Shown here: piece by piece, positions 37,787 through 45,157 of the stretch
How positions within the stretch are numbered: the stretch's first letter is position 1
How the letters are laid out: each line of letters opens with the position of its first letter
Assembly (NCBI GenBank): GCA_965225705.1
Contig: OZ245325.1
Span: forward strand, 434,001-498,000
Length of the DNA stretch: 64,000 nucleotides
Direction of reading: 5' to 3'
Source of the DNA: G965225705 sp965225705
GTDB lineage: Bacteria; Pseudomonadota; Alphaproteobacteria; Caulobacterales; Maricaulaceae
The notes under the pieces: generated by a model
What the model saw: the letters and a program-made list of their open reading frames with translations, nothing else
Database searches by the model: none
Told to the model about the DNA's origin: nothing
Made by a program: the position numbers and the translations under genes

Positions 37787-39760
37787 TCATTCCTGTATTT
37801 CCAGCGAAAAAGCGTTAGCTAATTCATAATAAAGGGTGGAGTCCTCCTTATCCTGACTGGCACTTAAAGGCGATATGCGGGGAGGGGGAGAGGACAGTGG
37901 AGCGGATTTGAGAGGCAAGAGCGGTAAATCTTTATGGGCAGCTTTCATAATATCAGCCCAGATTTCTGCAGGAACTCCTCCTCCGGCAACTTTCTTCATG
38001 GGTGTATTATTGTCATTGCCAAGCCAGACGCCAGCACTATAGTCTGTCGTAAAACCCATAAACCATGCATCCCGCCAGTTTTGACTTGTGCCTGTTTTTC
38101 CGGCTGCCTCGCGTTGTCCGGGCTGTGCAGCACGTCCTGTACCAGAGAGGACAACCTCATGCATGAAACGTGTCATCTTTAAGGCCAGATCCTCCTGATA
38201 GACCCGCCTGGGCTGGATATCCGGCCGTTTATAAAGAAAGCGTCCCCATTCATCCTGAACACTTTCAATCAGATAGGGTGTATGCCGTAAGCCCCGGGAG
38301 GCAAAGACTGCATAAGCACCAGTCATCTCCCATAAAGACACTTCTTCTGTCCCAAGGGCTAAGGACGGAAGGGGTTGAAGAGGAGAGCGAATACCAAAAC
38401 GTCGTGCTAAATCTATGACACTGTTCTCACCAACTTCCTGACCAAGGCGTACAGCAACTGTATTGATAGAGCGTTTGAAGGCTGTTAAAAGTGTAACATG
38501 GCCTGCATATGTCCCGCCATAATTTTTGGGGCGCCATGATCCTATATGTAAAGGAGTATCTTTACGAATATCATGGAAGCTTAAACCTTTTTCTAAAGCT
38601 CTGGCATAGACAAAAGGTTTAAAGGATGATCCAGGTTGACGACGTGCCTGTGTTGCGCGGTTGAACTGGCTTGTTCTGTAAGAGCGACCGCCTATAAGAG
38701 CCCTTACAGCACCTTTGTTCTCCATAACTATAAGGGCACCCTGTTCTATGTTAAGACTTTTCCCTTTTTTATCCAGATACTGGTTGAGAAGGAAATCTGC
38801 TGTGTCCTGAAGGGATGTATTGAGTGTTGTGCGTATTGTGAGGTTTTTCTGTCTGAGGGAGAGCCTGGTGCGTGCATGCTCTAAGGCCAGGTCAAAAATA
38901 AAACCATATTTCTGAGTGTCCTTATTTTTGTGAGAGATAAAAGAAAGAGGCATTCTGGTAGCAGATTTTGCCTGTTGAGGCGTAATAAAACCGGCATCAA
39001 CCATAGCACTGAGGACTTTGCGTGCCCGTCTTTTGGCACCTGTTTTATTAAGACTGGGGGCATAATATGAAGGTGCTTTGGGGAGTCCTGCAAGTAAAGC
39101 AGCCTCCGCCAGATTAAGATTTTGTGGAGATTTTCCAAAATAATGTCGTGCCGCAGCCCCAATGCCATAAGTTCCGTCTCCAAAATAGATGCGGTTCATG
39201 TAAAGGCTTAAAATTTCCTGCTTACTCAGATGTTGTTCCAGTTTTCTTGCAAGCCGGGCTTCCTGAAATTTTCGTTTGAAGGTTCGCTCTGGCCCTACCA
39301 CAAAATTCTTAACCAGTTGCTGTGTGAGTGTTGAGCCCCCCTGTATAGTCTCCCCGGCGAGACTGTTCGCCCATATAGCTCTAAAAATTGACAAAATGTC
39401 AAAGCCTTTATGCTCATAAAAACGTTTGTCTTCGATGGCAATAAAAGCGCGGGGCAGGTAAGCGGGTAAGTTAGAGGGACGCACCATAGGCCCATAAAAA
39501 GCTCCCCGATGGGCAAGTTGTTTTCCGTCTTTGTCAAGTACAGTGATGGAAACGGGTTTGTTTACATGCCAGAAATACTGCTTATTCGGAAGATGAGGCA
39601 TATCCCGGGACCAGGACCAGTAGAACCAGAGCACCGTGCCAAGAACTATCAAAGTAAAAACAAGAAAAAAATCACAACAAAGGAAAATGACACGTTTCCA
39701 TAAAGAATTTTCGTTTTTATCCTGTTTTTTAGGGGGGATATGAACATGGTTAGATAACAT
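37787..39760 (-). CDS. Class A penicillin-binding protein (PBP1-type)
   Basis: A bifunctional peptidoglycan glycosyltransferase/transpeptidase of 657 residues, anchored by one helix near residues 23-48. The GT51 domain shows AFIAIEDKRFYEHKG with catalytic E110, GGSTLTQQLVKN and RKFQEARLARKLE. The transpeptidase domain shows PGSSFKPFVYA (SxxK), SINTVA (SxN) and AGKTGTSQNWRDAWFMGFT (KTG). It lacks the long insert of E. coli PBP1A and ends soon after the transpeptidase, so it is a compact form. The start is set at the methionine ahead of the cytosolic tail; one 12 codons upstream is possible. Confidence 0.92.
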   Translation of the reverse strand: MLSNHVHIPPKKQDKNENSLWKRVIFLCCDFFLVFTLIVLGTVLWFYWSWSRDMPHLPNKQYFWHVNKPVSITVLDKDGKQLAHRGAFYGPMVRPSNLPAYLPRAFIAIEDKRFYEHKGFDILSIFRAIWANSLAGETIQGGSTLTQQLVKNFVVGPERTFKRKFQEARLARKLEQHLSKQEILSLYMNRIYFGDGTYGIGAAARHYFGKSPQNLNLAEAALLAGLPKAPSYYAPSLNKTGAKRRARKVLSAMVDAGFITPQQAKSATRMPLSFISHKNKDTQKYGFIFDLALEHARTRLSLRQKNLTIRTTLNTSLQDTADFLLNQYLDKKGKSLNIEQGALIVMENKGAVRALIGGRSYRTSQFNRATQARRQPGSSFKPFVYARALEKGLSFHDIRKDTPLHIGSWRPKNYGGTYAGHVTLLTAFKRSINTVAVRLGQEVGENSVIDLARRFGIRSPLQPLPSLALGTEEVSLWEMTGAYAVFASRGLRHTPYLIESVQDEWGRFLYKRPDIQPRRVYQEDLALKMTRFMHEVVLSGTGRAAQPGQREAAGKTGTSQNWRDAWFMGFTTDYSAGVWLGNDNNTPMKKVAGGGVPAEIWADIMKAAHKDLPLLPLKSAPLSSPPPRISPLSASQDKEDSTLYYELANAFSLEIQE

Positions 39761-39935
39761 ACGGCTTATCTCTGTGAATAACCATGAGCACAACACCAGG
39801 TTGAGTCAACATAGTTCCGGGTGTTTCTCTCTATCCTGATCACGGATGAGACAATATTAACCCTAAAAATTTAATATAGTCTTGAGAATCTATCACCCAA
39901 AACAGGGGCACTATAAAAATGATACAAAGGGTAGC

Positions 39936-40400
39936 TTAGCCAGAATTACGCAAGAGACGCGCTTTTTGGCGCTGCCAGTCACGTTCTTTCTCAACAGCAC
40001 GTTTGTCATGAAGTTTCCGCCCTGTGCCAAGTGCCAGTTCAAGCTTGGCCAGTCCCTTTTCATTAAAATAAAGTTTGAGGGGAACAAGCGTGCGCCCGCG
40101 TCGCTGAATGGCACCGATAAGGCGGTTCACTTCACGCTTTTTTAAAAGCAGCTTTCTCTGCCGTTTTGGTGCATGGTTAAAACGGTTTGCAGGGGGATAT
40201 TCAGGGATGTGGGCATTGATAAGAAAAATTTCCTGTCCATCTTCTGCAGCGTAAGATTCAGCAATATTGGCCCGCCCCTGGCGCAGGGACTTGACCTCAG
40301 TTCCTGTTAAAACAAGCCCGGCTTCAAAAATATCTTCAAGCTCATACTCCCGACGTGCACGACGGTTATCGGCAATCAGGGTTTTAGAGGTCTTTTTCAT
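39936..40400 (-). CDS. smpB: SsrA-binding protein
   Basis: Binds tmRNA for rescue of stalled ribosomes. It has 154 residues, the normal size. [37 protein letters not shown] is the diagnostic N-terminal beta-barrel, [11 protein letters not shown] and [36 protein letters not shown] the rest. The ATG overlaps the dapA stop by four bases, so translation is probably coupled to dapA. No ssrA gene was found in the window. Confidence 0.96.
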   Translation of the reverse strand: MKKTSKTLIADNRRARREYELEDIFEAGLVLTGTEVKSLRQGRANIAESYAAEDGQEIFLINAHIPEYPPANRFNHAPKRQRKLLLKKREVNRLIGAIQRRGRTLVPLKLYFNEKGLAKLELALGTGRKLHDKRAVEKERDWQRQKARLLRNSG

Positions 40401-41293
40401 AGGGCCTTCTCATAATCAAAGTCTATATCTAAATCTTGCAACACCTGTTTGATTCTTATCCGGATCTCAGGTGCGGGAGGGGTCAGGGGAAGACGCATGG
40501 TCATATCCATCTTCCCCATAAGATGCAAGGCATATTTTGCAGGACCAGGGCTTGGTGAGGCGAAGAGAACCTGATGCAAAGGCATAAGCTTTTCATGAAG
40601 ACGACGTGCCTCGTGAAAATCCCCCTGACGACACAGAGCCTGAAAACGTGCACTTAAGCGCGGGGCCACATTGGATGTAACAGAGATACACCCATCTCCA
40701 CCATGTGCATGAAAAGCCAGAGCTGTTGGATCATCTCCTGAAAGCTGGACAAAGTCTTCTCCACATAAAAGTCGTCTCCGGGTCAGGCGCGATGGATCAC
40801 CTGTGGCATCTTTTATACCTATAACTCCTGGCAATCTGGCCAGACGTGCTACAGTCTCTTCAGCAAGGTCCGTTATGGTGCGTCCCGGAACATTATAGAG
40901 GAGAATGGGAAGTTCTGTTGCCTCATGAAGGGTTTTGAAATGGGCATAAAGGCCTTCCTGATTAGGTTTGTTGTAATAGGGGACAACGGCCATGACTCCA
41001 TCTGCCCCATATTTGGCTGCCTGGAGAGCGTTTTGCATAGTTTTTTGTGTGTCATTTCCCCCAATACCCACAAAAACAGGCACTTTCTTTTCTACCAGTT
41101 CAACGCAAATCCGGAGAACGCGATTTTGCTCTCCGGAGGAAAGTGTTGCCACTTCGCCCGTTGTTCCGCAGGCCACAAGACCGGCTGTTCCTTCTTTTAT
41201 CTGCCAGACCAGAAAATTCTGCAAAGCTTTTTCATCGATATGCCCGTCTTTATCCATGGGTGTTACAAGGGCTGTCAGGGAATCTTTGAGCAT
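40397..41293 (-). CDS. dapA: 4-hydroxy-tetrahydrodipicolinate synthase
   Basis: Condenses pyruvate with aspartate semialdehyde in lysine and meso-diaminopimelate synthesis. It has 298 residues. The Schiff-base lysine is K161 in [11 protein letters not shown], the catalytic tyrosine Y133 lies in LLYNVPGRT, and GTTGE is at residues 43-47. [13 protein letters not shown] is a standard start. It is the first gene of a dapA-smpB pair. The region upstream, toward 41546, is a divergent intergenic stretch with a long palindrome. Confidence 0.95.
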   Translation of the reverse strand: MLKDSLTALVTPMDKDGHIDEKALQNFLVWQIKEGTAGLVACGTTGEVATLSSGEQNRVLRICVELVEKKVPVFVGIGGNDTQKTMQNALQAAKYGADGVMAVVPYYNKPNQEGLYAHFKTLHEATELPILLYNVPGRTITDLAEETVARLARLPGVIGIKDATGDPSRLTRRRLLCGEDFVQLSGDDPTALAFHAHGGDGCISVTSNVAPRLSARFQALCRQGDFHEARRLHEKLMPLHQVLFASPSPGPAKYALHLMGKMDMTMRLPLTPPAPEIRIRIKQVLQDLDIDFDYEKAL

Positions 41294-41354
41294 GATATGA
41301 TCTCTTTATAAAGAAGGAAGTCCAGAGCATTTTGTACTATAAGGACCATAAGAT

Positions 41355-41403
41355 ACTTCATCAAGATATAAAAATTTATATGATTTTTATATCTTGATGA
41401 AGT
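41355..41403. repeat. Perfect 20-bp inverted repeat (stem-loop)
   Basis: Arms 41355-41374 and 41384-41403 are exact reverse complements with a 9-base loop. It lies between dapA (minus) and the first microcin-like precursor (plus), at the left border of the AT-rich island. It has no T-run suited to a terminator of either neighbour. It could be an operator, a transcript-end structure or the border of a former mobile element. Confidence 0.85.
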
Positions 41404-41545
41404 AAAAGTGGAATGCTTTCTGCATTAAAAATAAATAATATTCTTTGTGGTGATTTTTATGGTTTATTTTTTACTTTTCTTTATTTTGTTATGTTTGAAT
41501 CTACTTACTTTTGTTGTTAATTTCGCTAATAGAAGGAAAATAAAA

Positions 41546-41716
41546 ATGAGTAGTCTATCCATTGAAAACAGGCGTGAGCTTTCTCTAGAAGAAATCACCA
41601 GTGTTAAGGGCGGTACAGGTCTCGGTCTTGCCTATGGTGGACCAGCCCTTCAGGAGGCTGCTAAACAGGCAGAAGAGAAATCACAAGATGGTGAAGGTGG
41701 TGGAGCTGATAATTAG
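41546..41716 (+). CDS. Microcin/bacteriocin-like precursor 1 with double-glycine leader
   Basis: A 56-residue peptide. The leader RRELSLEEITSVKGG ends at G22-G23, matching the LS-x-E-x-(2)-V-x-GG pattern recognised by C39 peptidases. Cleavage would free a 33-residue core that starts TGLGLAYGGPALQEAAKQAE and ends in a Gly/Asp-rich tail. Most of the core is hydrophilic and acidic, unlike classic pore formers, so it may be a signal peptide or half of a two-peptide system. ATG 41546 is preceded by AGAAGGAAAA; a longer frame from 41447 would add a hydrophobic segment without a ribosome site. The exporter gene at 45158 supplies the matching peptidase. Confidence 0.75.
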   Translation: MSSLSIENRRELSLEEITSVKGGTGLGLAYGGPALQEAAKQAEEKSQDGEGGGADN

Positions 41717-41825
41717 TACATAAACAAAAATTGAATCCCTTGCAGGGATAAATTTCTGTTTTACGTCGTCGGTGGTGTGCTTTGCATTATGATTGACTGG
41801 CGTATTCAGTTTTCTAACGAAACGG

Positions 41826-41989
41826 TGTTCTCAAAAAAAGTCAAAACTTTTCTTTGCTTTTGTTTTTAAAAGTTGCAAGATTTTAACTGGTCTTTTGCGT
41901 AGTTTTGAAGGTTTAAAGTAAAGTTAATTTTCCTGCACTTTTCGTGTTCCTTACTTAGGTTCATGTCCAAAAGTGTTTTTTTGAGAACA
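41826..41989. repeat. Possible miniature inverted-repeat element
   Basis: Perfect 14-bp terminal inverted repeats enclose a 164-base unit with no reading frame. I see no clear target-site duplication. The A/T-runs make part of the match cheap, so this is tentative. Confidence 0.3.
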
Positions 41990-42250
41990 GGGATGGTGGC
42001 GCGTTGCTGCTTATGCCGAAGGGCTGTAGTTTATTGCGTCACCACCCCTTCCTAAGAAAGTCAAACAGCAGGTTCGCAGAGATTCAAAGAAATAAAAGTT
42101 TTGAAGGTTTTATCTGTTTGCGTTCCTGTTGTTTTTTTGTTTTTCCTAAAAGATGTACCTTAGTTATAGGGAAGGTTTTTCCTTCATCATCAAGGTGTTT
42201 GGATGCCGCCGTGCCTGAGGATAAGAGTGCGGGGATTTAAGTTTATAGTG

Positions 42251-42507
42251 TTTCTTCAAAAAACCATTTCAAAACAAAATGTTAAAATAAAAATAAAAAA
42301 TTTTAATTATCGTCTTGACAAAACATTAAACATTTAGATAAAATCTCCTTAATAAATCTCCCCGCCTGTTTTTTGGGAGTATGAGCCGGCCCTGTTTTTC
42401 GGCCTTTTGTTGGGGAACGGGCCTTTGTTTGGGGGCTTCCTGCGACTGTCAAAGCTGACATTTTATTTGAAAGAGTCTGATGACAACAGCATGGCAAACC
42501 CCCTCTT
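42251..42507 (+). repeat. Duplicated promoter/leader, copy 1
   Basis: About 257 bases that recur in the same orientation at 43208-43464 with roughly 90% identity by eye. The copy holds a sigma-70 promoter, an untranslated leader with GGCC-type hairpins (42388-42423), and a short frame beginning MTTAWQT. It ends just upstream of the membrane-protein gene at 42546. Confidence 0.9.
42315..42344 (+). promoter_or_regulatory. Sigma-70-like promoter in leader copy 1
   Basis: TTGACA at 42315-42320 and TAAAAT at 42339-42344 are separated by 18 bases. Both boxes and the spacing are kept in the second copy at 43271-43300, which supports function. It would drive the membrane-protein genes at 42546 and 42891. 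Confidence 0.75.
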
Positions 42508-42545
42508 TGTGGGAACATAAAGAGGAAGAGCAAAGGAGTTCTCAT

Positions 42546-42842
42546 ATGATAGCTCAGTTAAACAGATGGCTCGACAGATCTTCAGCCGATGTTATGCTTT
42601 TCTTTGTTCTTACCTTATCTTTGCTTTTGTTCGGGGGGAGCCATGGAAGACTTTTTTCCCCTTATGGCCTTACGGTCAGCTGTATTGGGGGCCTTTTTCT
42701 CTATAAATGGACCATGGTTTTCCTGAAAGATGTTGGGATTAAAAATACATATCCCGCTCTTATCCTTGCTCTGTCTTTTGTTATGGCGGCTCTGTTGTTT
42801 CTGGGCGTTTACAATCTTGCTATGTGGGCTGACATGAGATGA
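42546..42842 (+). CDS. Small three-helix membrane protein in the microcin-like cluster
   Basis: 98 residues with three hydrophobic helices (near residues 17-31, 40-58 and 70-92). I do not recognise a family. Its size, topology and position among microcin-like precursors fit an immunity protein, but this is only inference. ATG 42546 has AAAGGAG at good distance. An upstream ATG at 42480 in the same frame would add 22 residues that begin with the leader-encoded MTTAWQT; the second leader copy carries the same short frame but closes it with a stop, so that extension is probably not part of the protein. Confidence 0.6.
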   Translation: MIAQLNRWLDRSSADVMLFFVLTLSLLLFGGSHGRLFSPYGLTVSCIGGLFLYKWTMVFLKDVGIKNTYPALILALSFVMAALLFLGVYNLAMWADMR

Positions 42843-42890
42843 GATCACGGCAGGGTTTCCGGACCTGAAAAAGTGAAAGGAAGAAAATTT

Positions 42891-43136
42891 ATGAAGTCTG
42901 TCTGGCCTGTTTTTATGTATACTCTAAAAATGCTTTTGGTTGTTTTTTACGGTATCACCTATCCTCTTTTTGCTCATTTCACACTGGTCAGGCTTGGGTT
43001 TGAGGGAGAGTTTTTGACGATATGGCTTCCTGCTATTGCCACGACTGTTCTGGGGGGCGGTGGGATTTATTATTTTGTTCTGGGTTGGGGGTATGACCCT
43101 GATCGAAAAAACCGTCTTCTGGCGGATTTAGGCTGA
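42891..43136 (+). CDS. Small two-helix membrane protein in the microcin-like cluster
   Basis: 81 residues with two hydrophobic segments (about residues 5-27 and 40-65) and a polar C-terminus GYDPDRKNRLLADLG. No family is recognised. It starts 48 bases after the preceding membrane-protein gene and is probably in the same transcript, which suggests a paired role such as immunity or export assistance. ATG 42891 follows AAAGGAAG; the GTG at 42873 lies upstream of that ribosome site and is less likely. Confidence 0.6.
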   Translation: MKSVWPVFMYTLKMLLVVFYGITYPLFAHFTLVRLGFEGEFLTIWLPAIATTVLGGGGIYYFVLGWGYDPDRKNRLLADLG

Positions 43137-43207
43137 AATCCTCATCACGGTCTTTGGGTGTCACGCTGCCTGACATCAGGGGCGCTTGGGAGGATAAGTT
43201 GACAGTT

Positions 43208-43464
43208 TTTCTTCAAAGAGCCTTTTAAAACAAAATGTTAAAATAAAAATAAAAAATTTTAAATATTGTCTTGACAAAATGTTAAACATTTAGATAAAAT
43301 CTCCTTAATAAATCTCCTCACCTGTTTTTGGGGAGTATGAGCCGGCCCTGTTTTTCGGCCTTTTGTTGGGAAACGGGCCTTTGTTTGGGGGGCTTCCTGC
43401 GACTGTCAAAGCTGACACTTTATTTGAAAGAGCTTGATGACAACAGCATGGCAAACCCTCTCTT
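43208..43464 (+). repeat. Duplicated promoter/leader, copy 2
   Basis: Direct repeat of 42251-42507. The same promoter, hairpin region and MTTAWQT short frame are present, but here the short frame ends in TGA after about ten codons. It lies directly upstream of precursor 2 at 43488. Confidence 0.9.
43271..43300 (+). promoter_or_regulatory. Sigma-70-like promoter in leader copy 2
   Basis: TTGACA (43271-43276), 18-base spacer, TAAAAT (43295-43300). It should drive precursor 2 and probably precursor 3. The untranslated leader would be about 180 bases, long for such a small gene, which hints at RNA-level control. Confidence 0.75.
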
Positions 43465-43487
43465 TTTGATGACTAAGGAGACGATAT

Positions 43488-43673
43488 ATGCAAACTTTAT
43501 CTTTTGAGAACACGGCAGGCTTTGCGCCCACACCTCTTCCCGCCACCACCCCGGCCGGCATGCGTGAGCTTTCTATGGATGAGATTGACCATGTCAGTGG
43601 GGGGAACCCCGTCCTCGCTGGTGTTATTCTTGGTATATTAATTGGAAAAATAGTTGACAATTTGACAGACTAA
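43488..43673 (+). CDS. Microcin/bacteriocin-like precursor 2 with colicin V-type leader
   Basis: A 61-residue peptide. After an N-terminal extension of 24 residues comes MRELSMDEIDHVSGG, ending at G38-G39. The colicin V leader is MRTLTLNELDSVSGG, so the resemblance is close. The predicted 22-residue core NPVLAGVILGILIGKIVDNL+TD is strongly hydrophobic with a polar end and could insert into membranes. ATG 43488 has AAGGAG seven bases upstream; an internal ATG at M25 would give exactly a colicin V-sized leader. It is preceded by leader copy 2 and followed by a strong hairpin and precursor 3. Confidence 0.82.
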   Translation: MQTLSFENTAGFAPTPLPATTPAGMRELSMDEIDHVSGGNPVLAGVILGILIGKIVDNLTD

Positions 43674-43704
43674 TCAACAGCATTGTTAAAAATAGTGTTG
43701 AGAT

Positions 43705-43738
43705 CTGGATCAGGTGGAAAAATTTCCACCTGATCTGG
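43705..43738 (+). other. Stem-loop between precursors 2 and 3
   Basis: ATCAGGTGGAAA (43709-43720) pairs with TTTCCACCTGAT (43723-43734), and the stem can extend by at least one further pair. There is no T-run after it, so it is more likely an mRNA-stabilising or processing hairpin than a terminator. Confidence 0.65.
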
Positions 43739-43798
43739 AAAAACCTGACCTTAAGTGTCAGAACTGGACTTTAGTTTTGCTTAAACGGAGGAACAACT

Positions 43799-43966
43799 AT
43801 GTTAAGCGTTGAAGATCATGAAAAACACCAAAACCCTATGCTTGAACTTTCTGATGAACAAATTCAGCAAGTATCAGGAGGGGGAGAGGCTGAGGATATT
43901 CTTAGATTCATAAAGAGGGTTATAGAAGAAATTAATGATCTGGCTTACAAACGTCCTCAGCTTTGA
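43799..43966 (+). CDS. Microcin/bacteriocin-like precursor 3 (55 residues)
   Basis: A small gene of 55 codons. The leader MLSVEDHEKHQNPMLELSDEQIQQVSGG ends at G27-G28, and its second half matches the LS-x-E-x-(2)-VSGG pattern. The predicted 27-residue core begins GEAEDILRFIKRVIEEINDL and ends AYKRPQL. It would form a charged amphipathic helix, in contrast to the hydrophobic core of precursor 2; the two could act as a pair. ATG 43799 has CGGAGG eight bases upstream. A decayed copy of the same gene follows directly. Confidence 0.78.
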   Translation: MLSVEDHEKHQNPMLELSDEQIQQVSGGGEAEDILRFIKRVIEEINDLAYKRPQL

Positions 43967-44106
43967 AGTTTCTGATAAACAAGTTCGACATGTATTAGTT
44001 GAGAATAATTGAAAATGTTCTTAACTTCATAAAGGATGATGTGGAAAATTTAGAACGCAGGTTTGTTAAAGTAACTATGTTAATACCTGACAGCCTCATT
44101 TATTAG
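43965..44106 (+). pseudogene. Degenerate copy of precursor 3
   Basis: Directly after precursor 3 the sequence repeats its second half in decayed form. First comes EVSDKQVRHVLVENN then a stop, corresponding to ELSDEQIQQVSGGGE. After a frame change, ENVLNFIKDDVENLERRF corresponds to EDILRFIKRVIEEINDL. The double glycine is lost and there is no start codon. This points to an old tandem duplication of the precursor. A stop at 44104-44106 ends the second frame. Confidence 0.7.
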
Positions 44107-44116
44107 AAAAAGGCTT

Positions 44117-44152
44117 GTTATATGAGAGAAATAAACTTTTCTCTCATATAAC
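44117..44152 (+). other. 14-bp stem-loop after the precursor genes
   Basis: GTTATATGAGAGAA (44117-44130) and its exact inverse (44139-44152) enclose an 8-base loop. There is no T-run. It marks the end of the precursor block, 15 bases before the next gene, and could be an operator or an RNA end structure. Confidence 0.6.
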
Positions 44153-44167
44153 AATAAACGCAAAGTT

Positions 44168-44902
44168 ATGAAACCAATTTTGTTGTTAAGATCACATAAA
44201 ACTGTCTTTCTTTTTTATGTTCTGATTCTCATCTTAATAGATGCTCTTGATCTCACATCAACTTTTTTGGGGCTCAATGCCGGGTATGGTGAGCTCAATC
44301 CCTCTCTTCCTGATTATAAGAATTACCTTTCACCTCTGCCTTTTTTGCTTTATTTCGGTCGCATTTCTTTTCTTTCTGTTTTCCTGTTTAGCTTTCTTTT
44401 TTATATTTCCCTTCTGAAGCTGGAACACTATAGACCCCCAACGGGGGAGAAGAGCTTTTTAGCTTTTCAAAACTATAATTTTAAGGGAGGTTTCTGGCGT
44501 CAGCTGGTGTACCCTGTATTCCCTTATAGAGGGTGGTGTTTGGGATCGGGCCTTCTCGTGTCTTTGATGGTTCCTCTTATGTCTTTCTGTGCTGCGTCGA
44601 ACAATTTCCTTATTTATTTTACAGGAGAAGGGGGGAGGAATATGATTCATTTACTTTTGAGAAAGCTCGCATTTTCTCAACATATCGCCTACCCGATTTC
44701 CATTATTCTCTTTTATGTTCTGATAGGGATTATAAGCTATATATTTGCCTCCTTCATCGCCTGGAAGCTTGTCTGGTCTCTGGAAGATCAAGAAAATCCT
44801 CCTCAGCTTCTGACCTGGCTTTCCAGAAGAACGCCTTTTTTACTTGCTGGCATTATCTTCATTATTCTTGGTTTTATGTGGGGGACAAATATGCTGTTTT
44901 AA
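44168..44902 (+). CDS. Multi-pass membrane protein of the microcin-like cluster
   Basis: 244 residues with about five or six hydrophobic helices (near 13-32, 56-82, 120-150, 172-198 and 222-242). The stretch DALDLTSTFLGLNAGYGELNPSL near the N-terminus resembles the D-x(3)-T...G-x-E-x-NP opening of DUF5658-type membrane proteins. Function is unknown. Its place between the precursors and the exporter suggests immunity, maturation or export assistance. The start has no strong ribosome site. It is AT-rich like the rest of the island. Confidence 0.65.
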   Translation: MKPILLLRSHKTVFLFYVLILILIDALDLTSTFLGLNAGYGELNPSLPDYKNYLSPLPFLLYFGRISFLSVFLFSFLFYISLLKLEHYRPPTGEKSFLAFQNYNFKGGFWRQLVYPVFPYRGWCLGSGLLVSLMVPLMSFCAASNNFLIYFTGEGGRNMIHLLLRKLAFSQHIAYPISIILFYVLIGIISYIFASFIAWKLVWSLEDQENPPQLLTWLSRRTPFLLAGIIFIILGFMWGTNMLF

Positions 44903-44919
44903 GGCATGTTTGGGGCCTG

Positions 44920-45102
44920 ATGGTGCCAAAGAAGATGACAGATTTGTCCGATCTGTCGGATTTATCACAGGTTTTTTCTCTTTTTGCAAAAATCGGGCCT
45001 GATATGACTGTCTTTTCAGCGCCCACTTTACCTTTAAAGTTCCTGATCCATAAAGTCAGTCCTTTTTATTTTCTTCTTTCCTGTGCTTGTGCCTTCGTGT
45101 AG
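44920..45102 (+). CDS. Doubtful small ORF with LSD repeats
   Basis: A possible 60-codon gene starting MVPKKMTDLSDLSDLSQ, where three 9-base units (GATTTGTCC-like) encode the LSD repeats. It ends in a hydrophobic stretch. GGGG lies close to the ATG but spacing is poor. There is no leader motif. It may be non-coding sequence between the membrane protein and the exporter. Confidence 0.25.
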   Translation: MVPKKMTDLSDLSDLSQVFSLFAKIGPDMTVFSAPTLPLKFLIHKVSPFYFLLSCACAFV

Positions 45103-45157
45103 ATTTCTTTCTTTTATCACGTCACAACAAAACAGTATGGTATAAAAGTATGGCATC

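Larger units (their letters stand above)
41717..42545. other. 829-base region with a spaced inverted repeat and the first leader copy
   Basis: No convincing gene is seen. ATCCC/GGGAT at 41735-41747 is a small hairpin after precursor 1. A 14-bp inverted repeat (TGTTCTCAAAAAAA at 41826-41839; inverse at 41976-41989) encloses 136 bases and looks like a miniature element. A Cys-rich frame at 42004-42240 has no ribosome site. The last 290 bases are the first copy of the duplicated leader. Confidence 0.5.

Noticed and set aside
42004..42240. A 78-codon Cys-rich frame before the first leader copy
   Set aside because: No ribosome site, no leader motif and no family resemblance; it lies in AT-rich sequence with elements of repeat origin.
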